A stretch of 6,885 nt of DNA from Planctomycetota bacterium (GCA_020425885.1 JAGQRA010000718.1:1-6885), one strand, 5' to 3'; positions 1 to 6,820 are shown, counted from the stretch's first letter. Translations and numbers: made by a program. Notes: a model not told the origin generated them from the sequence alone.

Positions 1-342
1 CGCGAGGCCGTGCCCGTTCGCCTGCCGGGATCTCGAGGGCTGGCGTTCCCCGACTTCGAACTGCGGCGCGAGGGCAGCGCAGAACGTTGGCTCTGCGAGA
101 TCGCCGGCCTGCGCGATCGGGCGGCGTTGCCGGCCAAGCTGCTGTTGCTCGACGCCGATCCGCGGCTGTTGCTCTGCATCGCCGAACGGGCGATCCCGGC
201 CGCGCTGCGCGCTCACCCGCGGCTGCTGCCGTTCCGTCGCCGCGTCGATGTGGCCCGGGTGCTCGCGATCGTCGAGGCGTGGGCCGCGGGGCACCGCTTG
301 GACTGCGGCGGTGAACACCGACAGCCATCTCGCAGCGGGTGA
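1..342 (+). CDS. DUF790/Bax1-like nuclease, C-terminal fragment (5' end outside window)
   Basis: The reading frame is open from the first base, so this is the last 113 codons of a gene that starts upstream. A PDFE motif (residues 17-20 of the fragment) is followed by a strand ending CEIAG (32-36), then AKLLLL, a strand LLLCI, and near the end LPFRRRVDVARVL (76-88). This order matches my memory of the C-terminal nuclease half of DUF790 proteins (PDF-E, then EIvGFW, then rKL, then a final PFxxRVD segment). The archaeal member is Bax1, a PD-(D/E)XK-like endonuclease that works with the XPB helicase in DNA repair. If this is right, an XPB-type helicase gene should lie just upstream, outside the window. 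The C-terminal tail overlaps the start of the next gene by about 32 nt, which suggests co-transcription. The family call comes from a short fragment and is moderate. The alternative is another PD-(D/E)XK nuclease. Confidence 0.55.
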   Translation, partial: REAVPVRLPGSRGLAFPDFELRREGSAERWLCEIAGLRDRAALPAKLLLLDADPRLLLCIAERAIPAALRAHPRLLPFRRRVDVARVLAIVEAWAAGHRLDCGGEHRQPSRSG

Positions 343-1021
343 CAGCCTGGGAAGCGCCGCCGCCATCCTGCGGCCACCCCTGGTGCTGTGGCTCATCGTC
401 GAAGCAGCTTGGGGACTGCACGGACAGCTCGCCGGGCTCTTGCCGGAGGAGTCGGGGATCGCGCCCCTGTTCCTTCTGTCCACGCTTTGCTACCTCGCCA
501 TCGCGGTCTTCGCCGTCGTCTACGTGCGCCGGGACCCCGAAGCCGCGCGGGTATTCGCCCCTCCGCGGCCGCGCACGGTGGAGTTCTGTGTCGTCGTCGG
601 CCTCGTCAGCAGCCTGCTGCTCTCGATGTGGCAGAGCCTGCCGTACTCGGATGACAGCGGCCAATGGGGGCCCGGAGAATCCGGGTCAGGTTGGCCGGTG
701 TGGTTGAGCCTCGTGGCCACTGCGGTGACGCCGGCGATCTACGAGGAGTTCATGTATCGCGGCCTGTTCCTGCAGCGATTCACGCAGGTGTTCGGCTGGC
801 CGTTCGCCAACACCTTCCAGGCCGTGCTGTTCGCCACCATGCACTTCGATTCCTGGGCCATGCTGCCGCACTTCGCGTTCGGGTTGGTCGCCGGCGTGCT
901 ACGGCGATCGGCCGGTGCGCTGTGGCCGTGCATCCTGTTCCACTTCTTGTGGAACGGTCACGTCGTGCTGCGGAGCTACGGACTCTGGCACTCGCTTCTG
1001 CGGATGCTGCATCTCGCCTGA
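311..1021 (+). CDS. CPBP family intramembrane metalloprotease (CAAX/Rce1-type)
   Basis: The product is a membrane protein of about 236 residues with all motifs of the CPBP (ABI, CAAX protease, Rce1-like) family. They are EEFMYR at 145-150 (paired Glu and Arg), ATMHFDSW at 175-182 with the metal-ligand His178, and FHFLWN at 210-215 with His211 and Asn215. Hydrophobic segments lie near residues 17-36, 51-72, 90-107, 128-143, 164-178, 186-198 and 204-221, so the active site should sit within the membrane. Bacterial members are linked to immunity to self-made peptides, prenyl-protein maturation or membrane stress; nothing here tells which. I chose GTG at 311 because the longer frame back to 248 adds an Arg/Gly-rich stretch with no membrane character and overlaps the upstream gene more. 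No clear Shine-Dalgarno site is visible, so translation is probably coupled to the upstream gene. The gene ends 44 nt before a convergent gene. Confidence 0.85.
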   Translation: MNTDSHLAAGDSLGSAAAILRPPLVLWLIVEAAWGLHGQLAGLLPEESGIAPLFLLSTLCYLAIAVFAVVYVRRDPEAARVFAPPRPRTVEFCVVVGLVSSLLLSMWQSLPYSDDSGQWGPGESGSGWPVWLSLVATAVTPAIYEEFMYRGLFLQRFTQVFGWPFANTFQAVLFATMHFDSWAMLPHFAFGLVAGVLRRSAGALWPCILFHFLWNGHVVLRSYGLWHSLLRMLHLA

Positions 1022-1065
1022 CCGGCGTCCAGGGCGATTGGTGCACCGTCAGCAACCGGCTCCCC

Positions 1066-3009
1066 TCACTCACACACGACGACATCGCGCAGCACGATCT
1101 TCTCCGGCCCCCAGTCGGTGCCGAAGATGCGTTCGAACACGAACGCCACCGGCAGCACGTGATCGCCGAACTGCCGCCAGCGCACCGAGGTCTCCGCCGT
1201 CCAACGGTTGCGGCGCGCTGCGTCGGGGCCGCCGATCTCCTCGGTGATGCGCGTCACCACGGCCTGTCCGCCAACCTGCTCGCGACGGAACCGGGTCAGA
1301 CTGCCATCGCTCCACTGCAGACCTTCGACCACACCCTTGCCGGTCAGCACCCGCGCCAGTCGCGAATGACCGCGCACGTCGAAGTCGCCGGCCGCATCGG
1401 CGGCCGCGACCTCGCAGCCGGCAAAGTGCGTGTCGAACGGCGCCCGCGCGTTGAAATCGCGCGGATACCAGATCAGGAACCGGTCGCGTATCGCCGCGGC
1501 AACGGCGATCTCCTGCGCCGCGTCGAGCTTGCCGACGAAGGTGAAGTCGGCCCGCTGCAGGTGCGGGCCGATACCGCGCAGCACGACGCGGCCGCTCGAC
1601 TTCGCCACGCCGTGCCAGACCAGATCGGTGCCGGGCGTCTGCACCTCGAAGCCGGCCTCGATGACGAGCGGCGCTGAGGTCAGCCGGAAGCCGCCGTCCC
1701 AGATCGCGCGCAGCGCGGCGGAGCCGTCGCCGGTCACCGCCGCAGGCGCAGGGGCGACGCCCGGTCCGTCACCGACTTCGAGGTCGTGCAGGCAGAGCTC
1801 GGCGGTCCGGAACATCCTGTCACCGAAGGTCGTGGTCGAGGTGACCACGTTCGGCACCAGGCGGCCGTCCGCTTCGATCCACGACCAGGTTCTCTCGACC
1901 GAGCTGCCGACGCGACGCACGACGACCTCGCGGCCGCCGATGCGCCGGTGTTGCCAGCGATCGAAGTCGTCCCCGACCACGCGGCCGTCCTCGACCAGGA
2001 GGTAGCTCGCCAGCTCGGGCCGATCGCGGCTGCCGGCCGTCGTCACCACGGCAGCGCGCGGCTGCATCGGGTTCCAGCCCGGACCGATGACGGCGACGCG
2101 ATCGGCGGCGACCGGCGCGAACTTGTTGGCCGCAGCCAGTCCGTCGAAGTCGGGCCGCAGCACGTCGGCGAACGCCTCACGCAACAGGTCGTCGATGCCG
2201 TCGTCCTGGCCCGAGCTCAGCTCGAGCCGCACCTTGCCGTCGCGCCCCAGACTGAAGCGCCCGATCGCCGCGAAATCATCGTAGCCTTCGACCGCGCCCT
2301 GCGGGCCGACCGGTTTCTGTCGCCGCGCGCGGTAGGAGAACGCGCCGCGAACCGAGGCGGACTCGTCGGGCCAGCGGTACCAGGCTGCGTAGGCCGGTCG
2401 CAGCAGCAGCGCACCGGCAGCGGGGTCGCCGGCGCCGACCAGGCACCAGTCGACGAGTTCGACAGCACTCGCCTTCATCGCACAGCCAGGCGGTATGTCG
2501 GCATCGAGGAACAGCTCATTCACGCTCGGCCGCGTCGTGATGCGGAAGTCGACGTCGCCGCGCGCCGGCAGCCGGACGCCGTAGAGCGCGGTGCAGTCGC
2601 GCGGTTGCTGCAGCCGCACCCGCAGCAGCACTTCGACGTCGCGGTCGAGCGGGTTGTGGAGCGGCACCTGGCTGACCGGGAAGGTGCCGACGAGCGACGT
2701 CGCCTGCACCTGCTCGATGCGGCCGATGCCGAGCGCCGGCCGTTCGACCGCGCCGCCGCGATGGAACGTCGCCGCCGTCACCGCGACCGTCGGCCGCGCC
2801 CGTTTCGGCACGCTGCCGGCGCGCAGCAGATAGCGCTGGCGACCGCCGGCCGGCGTCGGGTTGCCGTAGCGGGCCACGTGCGGCAGCCGCGCCCGCAGCA
2901 GCGTCTCGACGTGCGCCGCCCTGGTCCGGCCCTCCTGCCACTGCAGCTCGAACGCCAGCGGCTCGGTCGACTTCACGCTGAGCGGCGCCGCCGGTCCTGG
3001 CCTCGGCAT
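1066..3009 (-). CDS. Unrecognised protein of about 647 aa with a tandemly duplicated beta-rich domain
   Basis: I do not recognise a named family. The protein has no signal peptide or membrane segment and is rich in short alternating beta-strand patterns, so it is probably soluble. Numbered from ATG at 3009, residues 1-195 form a first region with a typical beta-sandwich stretch (HNPLDRDVEVLLRVRL, 118-133). Residues about 202-412 and 431-645 look like two copies of one domain. Matching pieces are RRIGGREVVVRRV (355-367) with EQVGGQAVVTRI (577-588), RLVPNVV (383-389) with HVLPVAF (617-623), and LCLHDLEV (405-412) with IVLRDVVV (638-645). The second copy resembles, weakly, the cyanobacterial DUF3386 type. 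The start is uncertain: TTG at 3027, ATG at 3009 or GTG at 2976 are all in frame, none has a clear ribosome-binding site, and the frame is closed upstream by a stop at 3088-3090. The 5' end overlaps the opposite-strand remnant at 3017. The gene stands alone on its strand and converges with the protease gene. Confidence 0.75.
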   Translation of the reverse strand: MPRPGPAAPLSVKSTEPLAFELQWQEGRTRAAHVETLLRARLPHVARYGNPTPAGGRQRYLLRAGSVPKRARPTVAVTAATFHRGGAVERPALGIGRIEQVQATSLVGTFPVSQVPLHNPLDRDVEVLLRVRLQQPRDCTALYGVRLPARGDVDFRITTRPSVNELFLDADIPPGCAMKASAVELVDWCLVGAGDPAAGALLLRPAYAAWYRWPDESASVRGAFSYRARRQKPVGPQGAVEGYDDFAAIGRFSLGRDGKVRLELSSGQDDGIDDLLREAFADVLRPDFDGLAAANKFAPVAADRVAVIGPGWNPMQPRAAVVTTAGSRDRPELASYLLVEDGRVVGDDFDRWQHRRIGGREVVVRRVGSSVERTWSWIEADGRLVPNVVTSTTTFGDRMFRTAELCLHDLEVGDGPGVAPAPAAVTGDGSAALRAIWDGGFRLTSAPLVIEAGFEVQTPGTDLVWHGVAKSSGRVVLRGIGPHLQRADFTFVGKLDAAQEIAVAAAIRDRFLIWYPRDFNARAPFDTHFAGCEVAAADAAGDFDVRGHSRLARVLTGKGVVEGLQWSDGSLTRFRREQVGGQAVVTRITEEIGGPDAARRNRWTAETSVRWRQFGDHVLPVAFVFERIFGTDWGPEKIVLRDVVVCE

Positions 3010-3016
3010 CTCGAGC

Positions 3017-3277
3017 GTGCTCGTCAAGCTCGGGCCGACCCTGCCCGGCGTCGTCCAGGGGGCACCGTTCCTGGCCGGCTGCGAGCTCTACCTCGGCGCG
3101 GGTCCGCTGTTCGACCTGGGACTCACCGGCGCCGCGGCGCAGCCGTACTCGATCCTCATCCCCGGAGGACCCGCATTCCTCGGCCTGCCGCTCGGCCTGC
3201 AGGGCGTGAGCCTGCAGGCCTCACCGTTCCAGGTCACCGCCAGCAACGCGCTGGACGCCTTCATCGCCGACGCCTGA
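3017..3277 (+). pseudogene. 3'-end remnant of a secreted protein gene: planctomycete-type C-terminal domain
   Basis: The frame encodes 86 residues from GTG at 3017: LGPTLPG, then AGCELYLGAG (20-29), FDLGLTGAA, then AFLGLPLGLQGVSLQ (53-67) and TASNALDAFI (74-83). This layout resembles the C-terminal module that ends many large secreted or cell-surface proteins of some Planctomycetota. Such modules normally follow a long extracellular region, which is missing here: the opposite strand carries the start of another gene instead. The frame stays open upstream to a stop at 2867-2869. The residues just before the GTG, including SVDFTLSGAAGPG, also look like the usual lead-in to this module. The third codon positions are almost all G or C beyond 3088, where no antisense gene is present, which supports real coding origin. 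It is most likely the tail of a gene whose 5' part was lost. A small independent gene is possible but has no signal peptide or visible ribosome-binding site. Confidence 0.5.
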
Positions 3278-3320
3278 CCGGGGCGTCGCGCAGCCGCCAT
3301 CGCGATCGCCCGCGGCGCGC
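3278..3320. other. Convergent intergenic gap with short palindromes
   Basis: This gap separates the remnant on the + strand from the phosphatase gene on the - strand. It contains GCGATCGC (3302-3309). GGCGCGCC (3314-3321) just overlaps the stop end of the phosphatase gene. Both are perfect 8-bp palindromes, but such sites are common in DNA this rich in G+C. GGCGT near its left end could pair with GCGCC at its right end, giving a weak bidirectional hairpin without a T-tract. I would not call a terminator from this alone. Confidence 0.2.
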
Positions 3321-5012
3321 CTACTTGGCCTTGATCACCAGGATCGAGACGTCGTCATCGCAGCGCTGCTTGCCGGTGAACTCGTCCAGCGATCGCTGCA
3401 CCCCGGCGATGACCTCCTCGACGGTTCCCAGCGCGGTCTCGCGCAGCACTCCGGCCAGCCGTTCCTCGCCGAACATGTCGAGCTCGGCGTCGGTCGCCTC
3501 GGTCACGCCATCGGTATAGAGCAGGACGACATCACCGGGGTTGAGCTCGAGGCTCTGCTCCTCGTAGGAGGCCCCGCCGAGGAATCCGAGCGGCGGCCCG
3601 TGGGAGTCGACCTCCTCGACCTCGCCGGTCTCCTTGCGGTAGATCATCACGGGGTTGTGACCCGCGCTGGTGATCGCCATCTGCCGCGAACCGCACTCGA
3701 GCCGCAGCATCACCGCGGTGATGAACATGCCCGTGGCGCCGACCTCGTGCACGACCTCGTTGTTCAACGAGGCGGCCAGATCACCGGGCTCGGTCCAGGG
3801 CGCGTCACCGCGATAGGTCGACCGGAACGAGCTCATCAGCAGCGCCGAGTTGATGCCGTGACCCGACACGTCCGCGACCACGGCATGGATGTCGCCGAGG
3901 TCCGAGCAGACGACGTCGAGATAGTCGCCGCCGATGTACTGGGCCGCGATCGAGGACCAGGCGAACTCGTATTCGTCGGTCGTGGGCGCGACCGAAGGAA
4001 TCAGCCGCTTCTGGATCGTCTCGGCGATCTGCAGCTCGCGGGCGATCGCCTTGTTCTGCGCGGCCATCTCCTCGAGCTGCAGACGGTGCAGCAGCGCCGC
4101 GCCGAGTTGTCCGAGACTCTGCACCCGACCGAGGTGGTCCCGCGCCATCGAGGCATCGATGGAGGAGTTGAACAGCACGCAGAGCCCGGCGTCGACGCCG
4201 TGGTAGCGCAGCGGCATGGCGACGATGTTGCGCAGGATGGTCGGCATGGTCTCCGCATCCAGCGCCCCGAGGCTGCCGTCGTCGGCCCGTTCGAAGATCT
4301 GCGACGGCTGCCCCAGCAGGCTGTCGGGCCAGGGCGCGCCGTCCGCGTTGCGGAACTCCTGCAACAGCGACTCCGGGATGCCCATGGTCTGCTTCAGTTC
4401 CAACCCCGAGCCCGCGTTGCCGACCTCGCGCAACACGTACAACGCGCCCGCCGCGGCATGCATCATGCTCGACGCCAGGCTGAGCAGGCGGGCCTGCACG
4501 GCCTCGGTGTCCTCTTCCTGGAACAGGACGATGCCCTCTTCCAACGCCTGCAGGCTCGCGCAATAGCTCTCCGTTGCCTGGCGTGATTCGGCGTTGAGCG
4601 TGAGGTTCACCAGCGCCACGCCGTAGTGCGCCACCATGGCCGCGAGCAATGCACGCTCTTCGGCCTCGACCGGCCGACCGATCAGCAGCTCGCCGAGCTG
4701 ATGTTCGCGATAGCGGACCGGCAGCCGCTGTTCATCGGGCAATGGCCACGAGGAGACATCGACATCGGCGCCAACGGTCCAGGGACAGCCCTCTCCGACC
4801 ACGACTTCGACCCGGCTGGCGTTCTTCGACCTGGAGTCTCCGGTCGCCATACACAGCGCGAACGCGGTCCCTGGAACGAGTCGCAGCAGCTCGTTGGCCA
4901 CGGCTTCCGAGACCTCATCGTGGTTCCGACAGGCATGCAACGAGGCCATGCTGATGGCCTCGCCCCACAGCGTCCAGAGGTCGACCGTTTGCTCGTCGGT
5001 GACAGGGCTCAT
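3321..5012 (-). CDS. GAF-type sensor with SpoIIE/RsbU-type PP2C serine/threonine phosphatase domain
   Basis: The 563-residue protein ends in a complete SpoIIE-type PP2C domain (about 340-561). Its metal-binding motifs are GGDYLD (361-366), ADVSGHG (380-386), SAGHNP (449-454), GPPLGFL (472-478), LLYTDGVTEA (497-506) and CDDDVSILV (551-559). A helical linker with the family signature ARELQIAETIQKRLIP (324-339) precedes it, as in RsbU-like proteins. Residues about 15-137 and 155-310 have the length and strand/helix pattern of two GAF-like sensor domains; the second is the clearer. The protein has no membrane segment. Phosphatases of this type usually dephosphorylate a STAS-domain anti-anti-sigma factor in partner-switching control; that partner is not in the window. 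I chose ATG at 5012 because the longer frame to 5138 runs through the upstream gene with Arg/Gly-rich sequence. It starts 8 nt after the HDOD gene's stop, so the two are surely one operon. Confidence 0.93.
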   Translation of the reverse strand: MSPVTDEQTVDLWTLWGEAISMASLHACRNHDEVSEAVANELLRLVPGTAFALCMATGDSRSKNASRVEVVVGEGCPWTVGADVDVSSWPLPDEQRLPVRYREHQLGELLIGRPVEAEERALLAAMVAHYGVALVNLTLNAESRQATESYCASLQALEEGIVLFQEEDTEAVQARLLSLASSMMHAAAGALYVLREVGNAGSGLELKQTMGIPESLLQEFRNADGAPWPDSLLGQPSQIFERADDGSLGALDAETMPTILRNIVAMPLRYHGVDAGLCVLFNSSIDASMARDHLGRVQSLGQLGAALLHRLQLEEMAAQNKAIARELQIAETIQKRLIPSVAPTTDEYEFAWSSIAAQYIGGDYLDVVCSDLGDIHAVVADVSGHGINSALLMSSFRSTYRGDAPWTEPGDLAASLNNEVVHEVGATGMFITAVMLRLECGSRQMAITSAGHNPVMIYRKETGEVEEVDSHGPPLGFLGGASYEEQSLELNPGDVVLLYTDGVTEATDAELDMFGEERLAGVLRETALGTVEEVIAGVQRSLDEFTGKQRCDDDVSILVIKAK

Positions 5013-5020
5013 CGCGTCGC

Positions 5021-5923
5021 TCAGTTGCCCAGACTCTTGATGGCGGCGACGCCCTCGTCCATGTGAGCAGCCACCTCGTCCCGCAACGACGTCCAGGCTG
5101 CCTCGGAGAGCGAGAGCGTGGCCAGATCCGCCTGACACACGTGGCTCTTCGGCGAGCGATCCGGAAGGTAGCCGATGCCACGTTCGTGGGCGATCGCATC
5201 GGCCAGACGCACGATCGCCAACGACTTCGGTGAGGCTCCCGGGTTCGGCGCCTCGGCGCCCGTCGGCGAATCATGGTGCGCCTTGATGACCTCCTGGATC
5301 TCCTTGCTCAGGTTCCATTTGGCAGTCACCAGCGCGCCGGCTTCGGTGTGATCCAGGCCGAGCAGGTCGCGCTCGAGATCGACGACGTCCTCGCCGGGCG
5401 CGACGGCTCGGTGGTTCTCCGTCAGGTAGGGCGCCAACAGCAGCTTGCCGATGTCGTGCAGCAGACCGCCGACGAACAGCTGCTCCGAATTGTCCGGCTC
5501 CAGACCGCACGATCGCGCCAGGCTCTTCGCCCCGGCGGCGACGCTGGCGGCATGCAGCCACAGGCCTTTGGCCTCGTGGCCGTAGCAGGCGTAGTCGCGC
5601 TGCATGAACTTCGCCGCACTCGAGGCGAGGACGAGGCTGCGGACGCCGCGGAATCCGAGCACCATCACGGCCTCGCGAATTGTCGAGATGGAGCGGGTCA
5701 GCCCGTAGAACGGCGAGTTGACCATCGCCAACATCCTCGCCACCAGGACCTGATCGTTCTGCATCACGTCCTCGAGATGGTGCGGTTCGGTGTCCTGCTT
5801 GTTCAGCATGGCAAGCAGACGCACGACCAGATCGGGAAGAGGAGGGATGAGCTCGCTCTTGTGGAGGATCTCGCGGCGGGTCTTCTCCTGGATGGCGAGC
5901 TGATTCAGTGTCAGATGGGTCAT
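5021..5923 (-). CDS. HDOD domain protein with retained HD-type metal-ligand residues
   Basis: The 300-residue protein has an HDOD domain at about 15-225. It begins EIPPLP-like (ELIPPLPDLVVRLL, 24-37) and continues through VMQNDQVLVARMLAMVNSPFYG (53-74) and the IREAVMVLGFRGVRSL helix pair (82-97). HDOD is the output or signalling relative of the HD phosphohydrolase fold, and many members lack the metal site. Here the HD-like residues are present: His124, His156-Asp157 in GLLHDIGK, His192 in DHTEAG, His216-His217 in KAHHDSP and Asp242 in RLADAIA. Cytoplasmic and without a receiver domain, it precedes the phosphatase gene by 8 nt, so it probably works with it in one signalling path. ATG at 5923 was chosen because the domain starts soon after it. 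The frame reaches back to 6169, but that stretch is Arg/Ser/Gly-rich and lies in the intergenic region. No strong Shine-Dalgarno site is visible. Confidence 0.9.
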   Translation of the reverse strand: MTHLTLNQLAIQEKTRREILHKSELIPPLPDLVVRLLAMLNKQDTEPHHLEDVMQNDQVLVARMLAMVNSPFYGLTRSISTIREAVMVLGFRGVRSLVLASSAAKFMQRDYACYGHEAKGLWLHAASVAAGAKSLARSCGLEPDNSEQLFVGGLLHDIGKLLLAPYLTENHRAVAPGEDVVDLERDLLGLDHTEAGALVTAKWNLSKEIQEVIKAHHDSPTGAEAPNPGASPKSLAIVRLADAIAHERGIGYLPDRSPKSHVCQADLATLSLSEAAWTSLRDEVAAHMDEGVAAIKSLGN

Positions 5924-6202
5924 GAGCAGCGCTTGGCGTTCGAAGGGCGTCGACGATTTGATCGGCTGCCGGAGCGGACATCCTGAATCCGGAGTCCGTC
6001 GATTCTCACGACCGTCAGAAGCGACGTTGCCAGCGCTTCTTCCACTGCCCGATCCCAGGGGATTGTGCCAGCCCCTCGTGTCGCCGTCGCGATCAGATAG
6101 CGGCTTCAACCTCGAGCGGCCTCGAACCGCTTGTCGGATTGCCGCAGGGCCCGGGTAGGAGACGGTCAAGCGGTCGCCGACAGATCACCGATGGAGCACC
6201 CC
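5924..6202. promoter_or_regulatory. Divergent intergenic region with four dyad symmetries
   Basis: This 279-bp stretch lies between the divergent HDOD and signal peptidase genes and should hold both promoters. I see no convincing -35/-10 pair on either strand. It contains four inverted repeats: CGGAC-a-TCC pairing with GGA-GTCCG (5975-5998), AGAAGCG with CGCTTCT around a 10-nt centre (6017-6040), AGGGG with CCCCT around a 10-nt centre (6057-6076), and TCGAG with CTCGA (6112-6125) inside a looser AGCGG/CCGCT pair (6099-6131). The second and third share TGCCAG at the same place in their centres (6028-6033 and 6066-6071). They could be operators or leader hairpins. Confidence 0.45.
6193..6196 (+). 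promoter_or_regulatory. Shine-Dalgarno site favouring the ATG at 6203
   Basis: GGAG at 6193-6196 stands 6 nt before the ATG at 6203. No comparable site precedes the in-frame ATG at 6191 or the frame's first possible start near 6131. This decides the start of the signal peptidase gene, though 6191 cannot be excluded. Confidence 0.5.
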
Positions 6203-6763
6203 ATGCCAGGCTGCTCAGACTTCGCCGCACCGCTCGCCCCCCACCACCGGAACCTGCGGCGACGCAGGCGGCGCAAGTGGCGCTTCGCCCTCGATGCGCT
6301 GCTCGGCGCCACGTTGATGGTCATGCTTCACCTGTTCATACTGCAGGTGTCGATCGTGCGCGGCAGCTCCATGGAACCATGCCTTCACGACGGCGACCGC
6401 CTCGTCGTTGATCGGGTCAGCTACGCGATGGCCGATGTCGGGCGCGGCGACGTCGTCGTCCTCCGCAACCCGCGCAACCACGCGATCGACTTCGTCAAGC
6501 GGGTCGTCGCGCTACCCGGGGACAAGGTCGAGATGCGGGCGGGAACGCTGCTCGTCAACGGCACGCCACACGATTCCTATGGCTGCATCCATGACCGGCA
6601 GGACCTCGACGCCCTGATCGTCCCCGACGATCACTTCTTCGTGCTCGGGGACAACAGGCCGGTCAGCTGCGATTCTCGCGACTTCGGCCTGGTGGCCAAG
6701 GAGCTGCTCAAGGGTCGCGTGCGCGTGCGATTCTGGCCGCTGCAGGCGGCGACGGTCTTCTAG
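6203..6763 (+). CDS. lepB: Signal peptidase I
   Basis: The 186-residue protein is a compact type I signal peptidase, the membrane serine protease that removes signal peptides from exported proteins. The catalytic serine is Ser56 in GSSMEP (54-59) and the general base is Lys99 in DFVKRVVALPGD (96-107). The conserved GDNR box is FFVLGDNRPVSCDSRDFG (145-162). A very basic stretch (RRRRRRK, 19-25) comes right before a single membrane segment (about 28-51). By the positive-inside rule this leaves the N-terminus inside and the catalytic domain outside the cytoplasmic membrane. It is shorter than E. coli LepB, which has two membrane segments and an extra domain, and closer in size to the short single-span type. 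Secreted planctomycete proteins such as the one left as a remnant nearby would be natural substrates, but nothing links them directly. It is divergent from the HDOD operon. The start at 6203 is chosen from its ribosome-binding site. Confidence 0.95.
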   Translation: MPGCSDFAAPLAPHHRNLRRRRRRKWRFALDALLGATLMVMLHLFILQVSIVRGSSMEPCLHDGDRLVVDRVSYAMADVGRGDVVVLRNPRNHAIDFVKRVVALPGDKVEMRAGTLLVNGTPHDSYGCIHDRQDLDALIVPDDHFFVLGDNRPVSCDSRDFGLVAKELLKGRVRVRFWPLQAATVF

Positions 6764-6771
6764 GAGTCTGC

Positions 6772-6794
6772 GCCACGGGATGCCCCCCCGCGGC
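6772..6794 (+). terminator. Possible hairpin terminator after the signal peptidase gene
   Basis: GCCACGGG (6772-6779) can pair with CCCGCGGC (6787-6794) with one A-C mismatch around a 7-nt loop. It starts 8 nt after the stop codon. No T-tract follows, so an intrinsic terminator of the usual kind is not supported. A hairpin-only terminator or a 3'-end stabiliser is possible. Confidence 0.3.
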
Positions 6795-6806
6795 TAGAGA
6801 ATCGTA

Positions 6807-6812
6807 GGAAGG
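6807..6812 (+). promoter_or_regulatory. Shine-Dalgarno site of the last gene
   Basis: GGAAGG, 8 nt before the ATG at 6821, is the clearest purine-rich ribosome-binding site in the window. It is part of a 12-base element, ATCGTAGG(A/T)AGG, that occurs again at 6836-6847 before a second possible ATG at 6850. Confidence 0.45.
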
Positions 6813-6820
6813 AAAACCCG

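Noticed and set aside
1040..1047. GGTGCACC palindrome between the convergent genes
   Set aside because: It is a single 8-bp palindrome with no loop, extended stem or T-tract, so it does not support a terminator call.
664..1677. + strand open frame of 337 codons
   Set aside because: It overlaps the protease gene in another frame and then runs antisense to the next gene. Its composition is that of a frame shadow.
3302..3309. GCGATCGC, the core of the cyanobacterial HIP1 repeat
   Set aside because: It is an isolated copy of a palindrome that arises easily at this base composition. There is no sign of the high density that marks HIP1 genomes.
1786..3519. Long + strand open frame of 577 codons
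   Set aside because: It lies antisense to the 647-residue protein and the phosphatase tail, is dominated by Arg, Ala, Asp and His runs, and has no domain pattern. Long antisense frames are expected in DNA this GC-rich.
3600..4586. + strand open frame of 328 codons antisense to the phosphatase gene
   Set aside because: The - strand frame has all SpoIIE motifs; this one has only His/Arg/Gln-rich low-complexity sequence.
5273..5986. + strand open frame of 237 codons antisense to the HDOD gene
   Set aside because: Its composition is a shadow of the HDOD frame and it has no recognisable motif.
6026..6071. CTGGCA elements on the - strand resembling the -24 part of a sigma-54 promoter
   Set aside because: The matching -12 GC dinucleotide is not present at the required distance in either copy.
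5924..6169. In-frame N-terminal extension of the HDOD protein
   Set aside because: The extra 82 residues are Arg/Gly/Ser-rich without structure, and the HDOD domain starts soon after the ATG at 5923. The stretch is better explained as intergenic DNA.
6807..6815. GGAAGGAAA resembling the conserved loop of SRP RNA
   Set aside because: The flanking stems and the rest of the SRP core are absent; it is better read as a ribosome-binding site.
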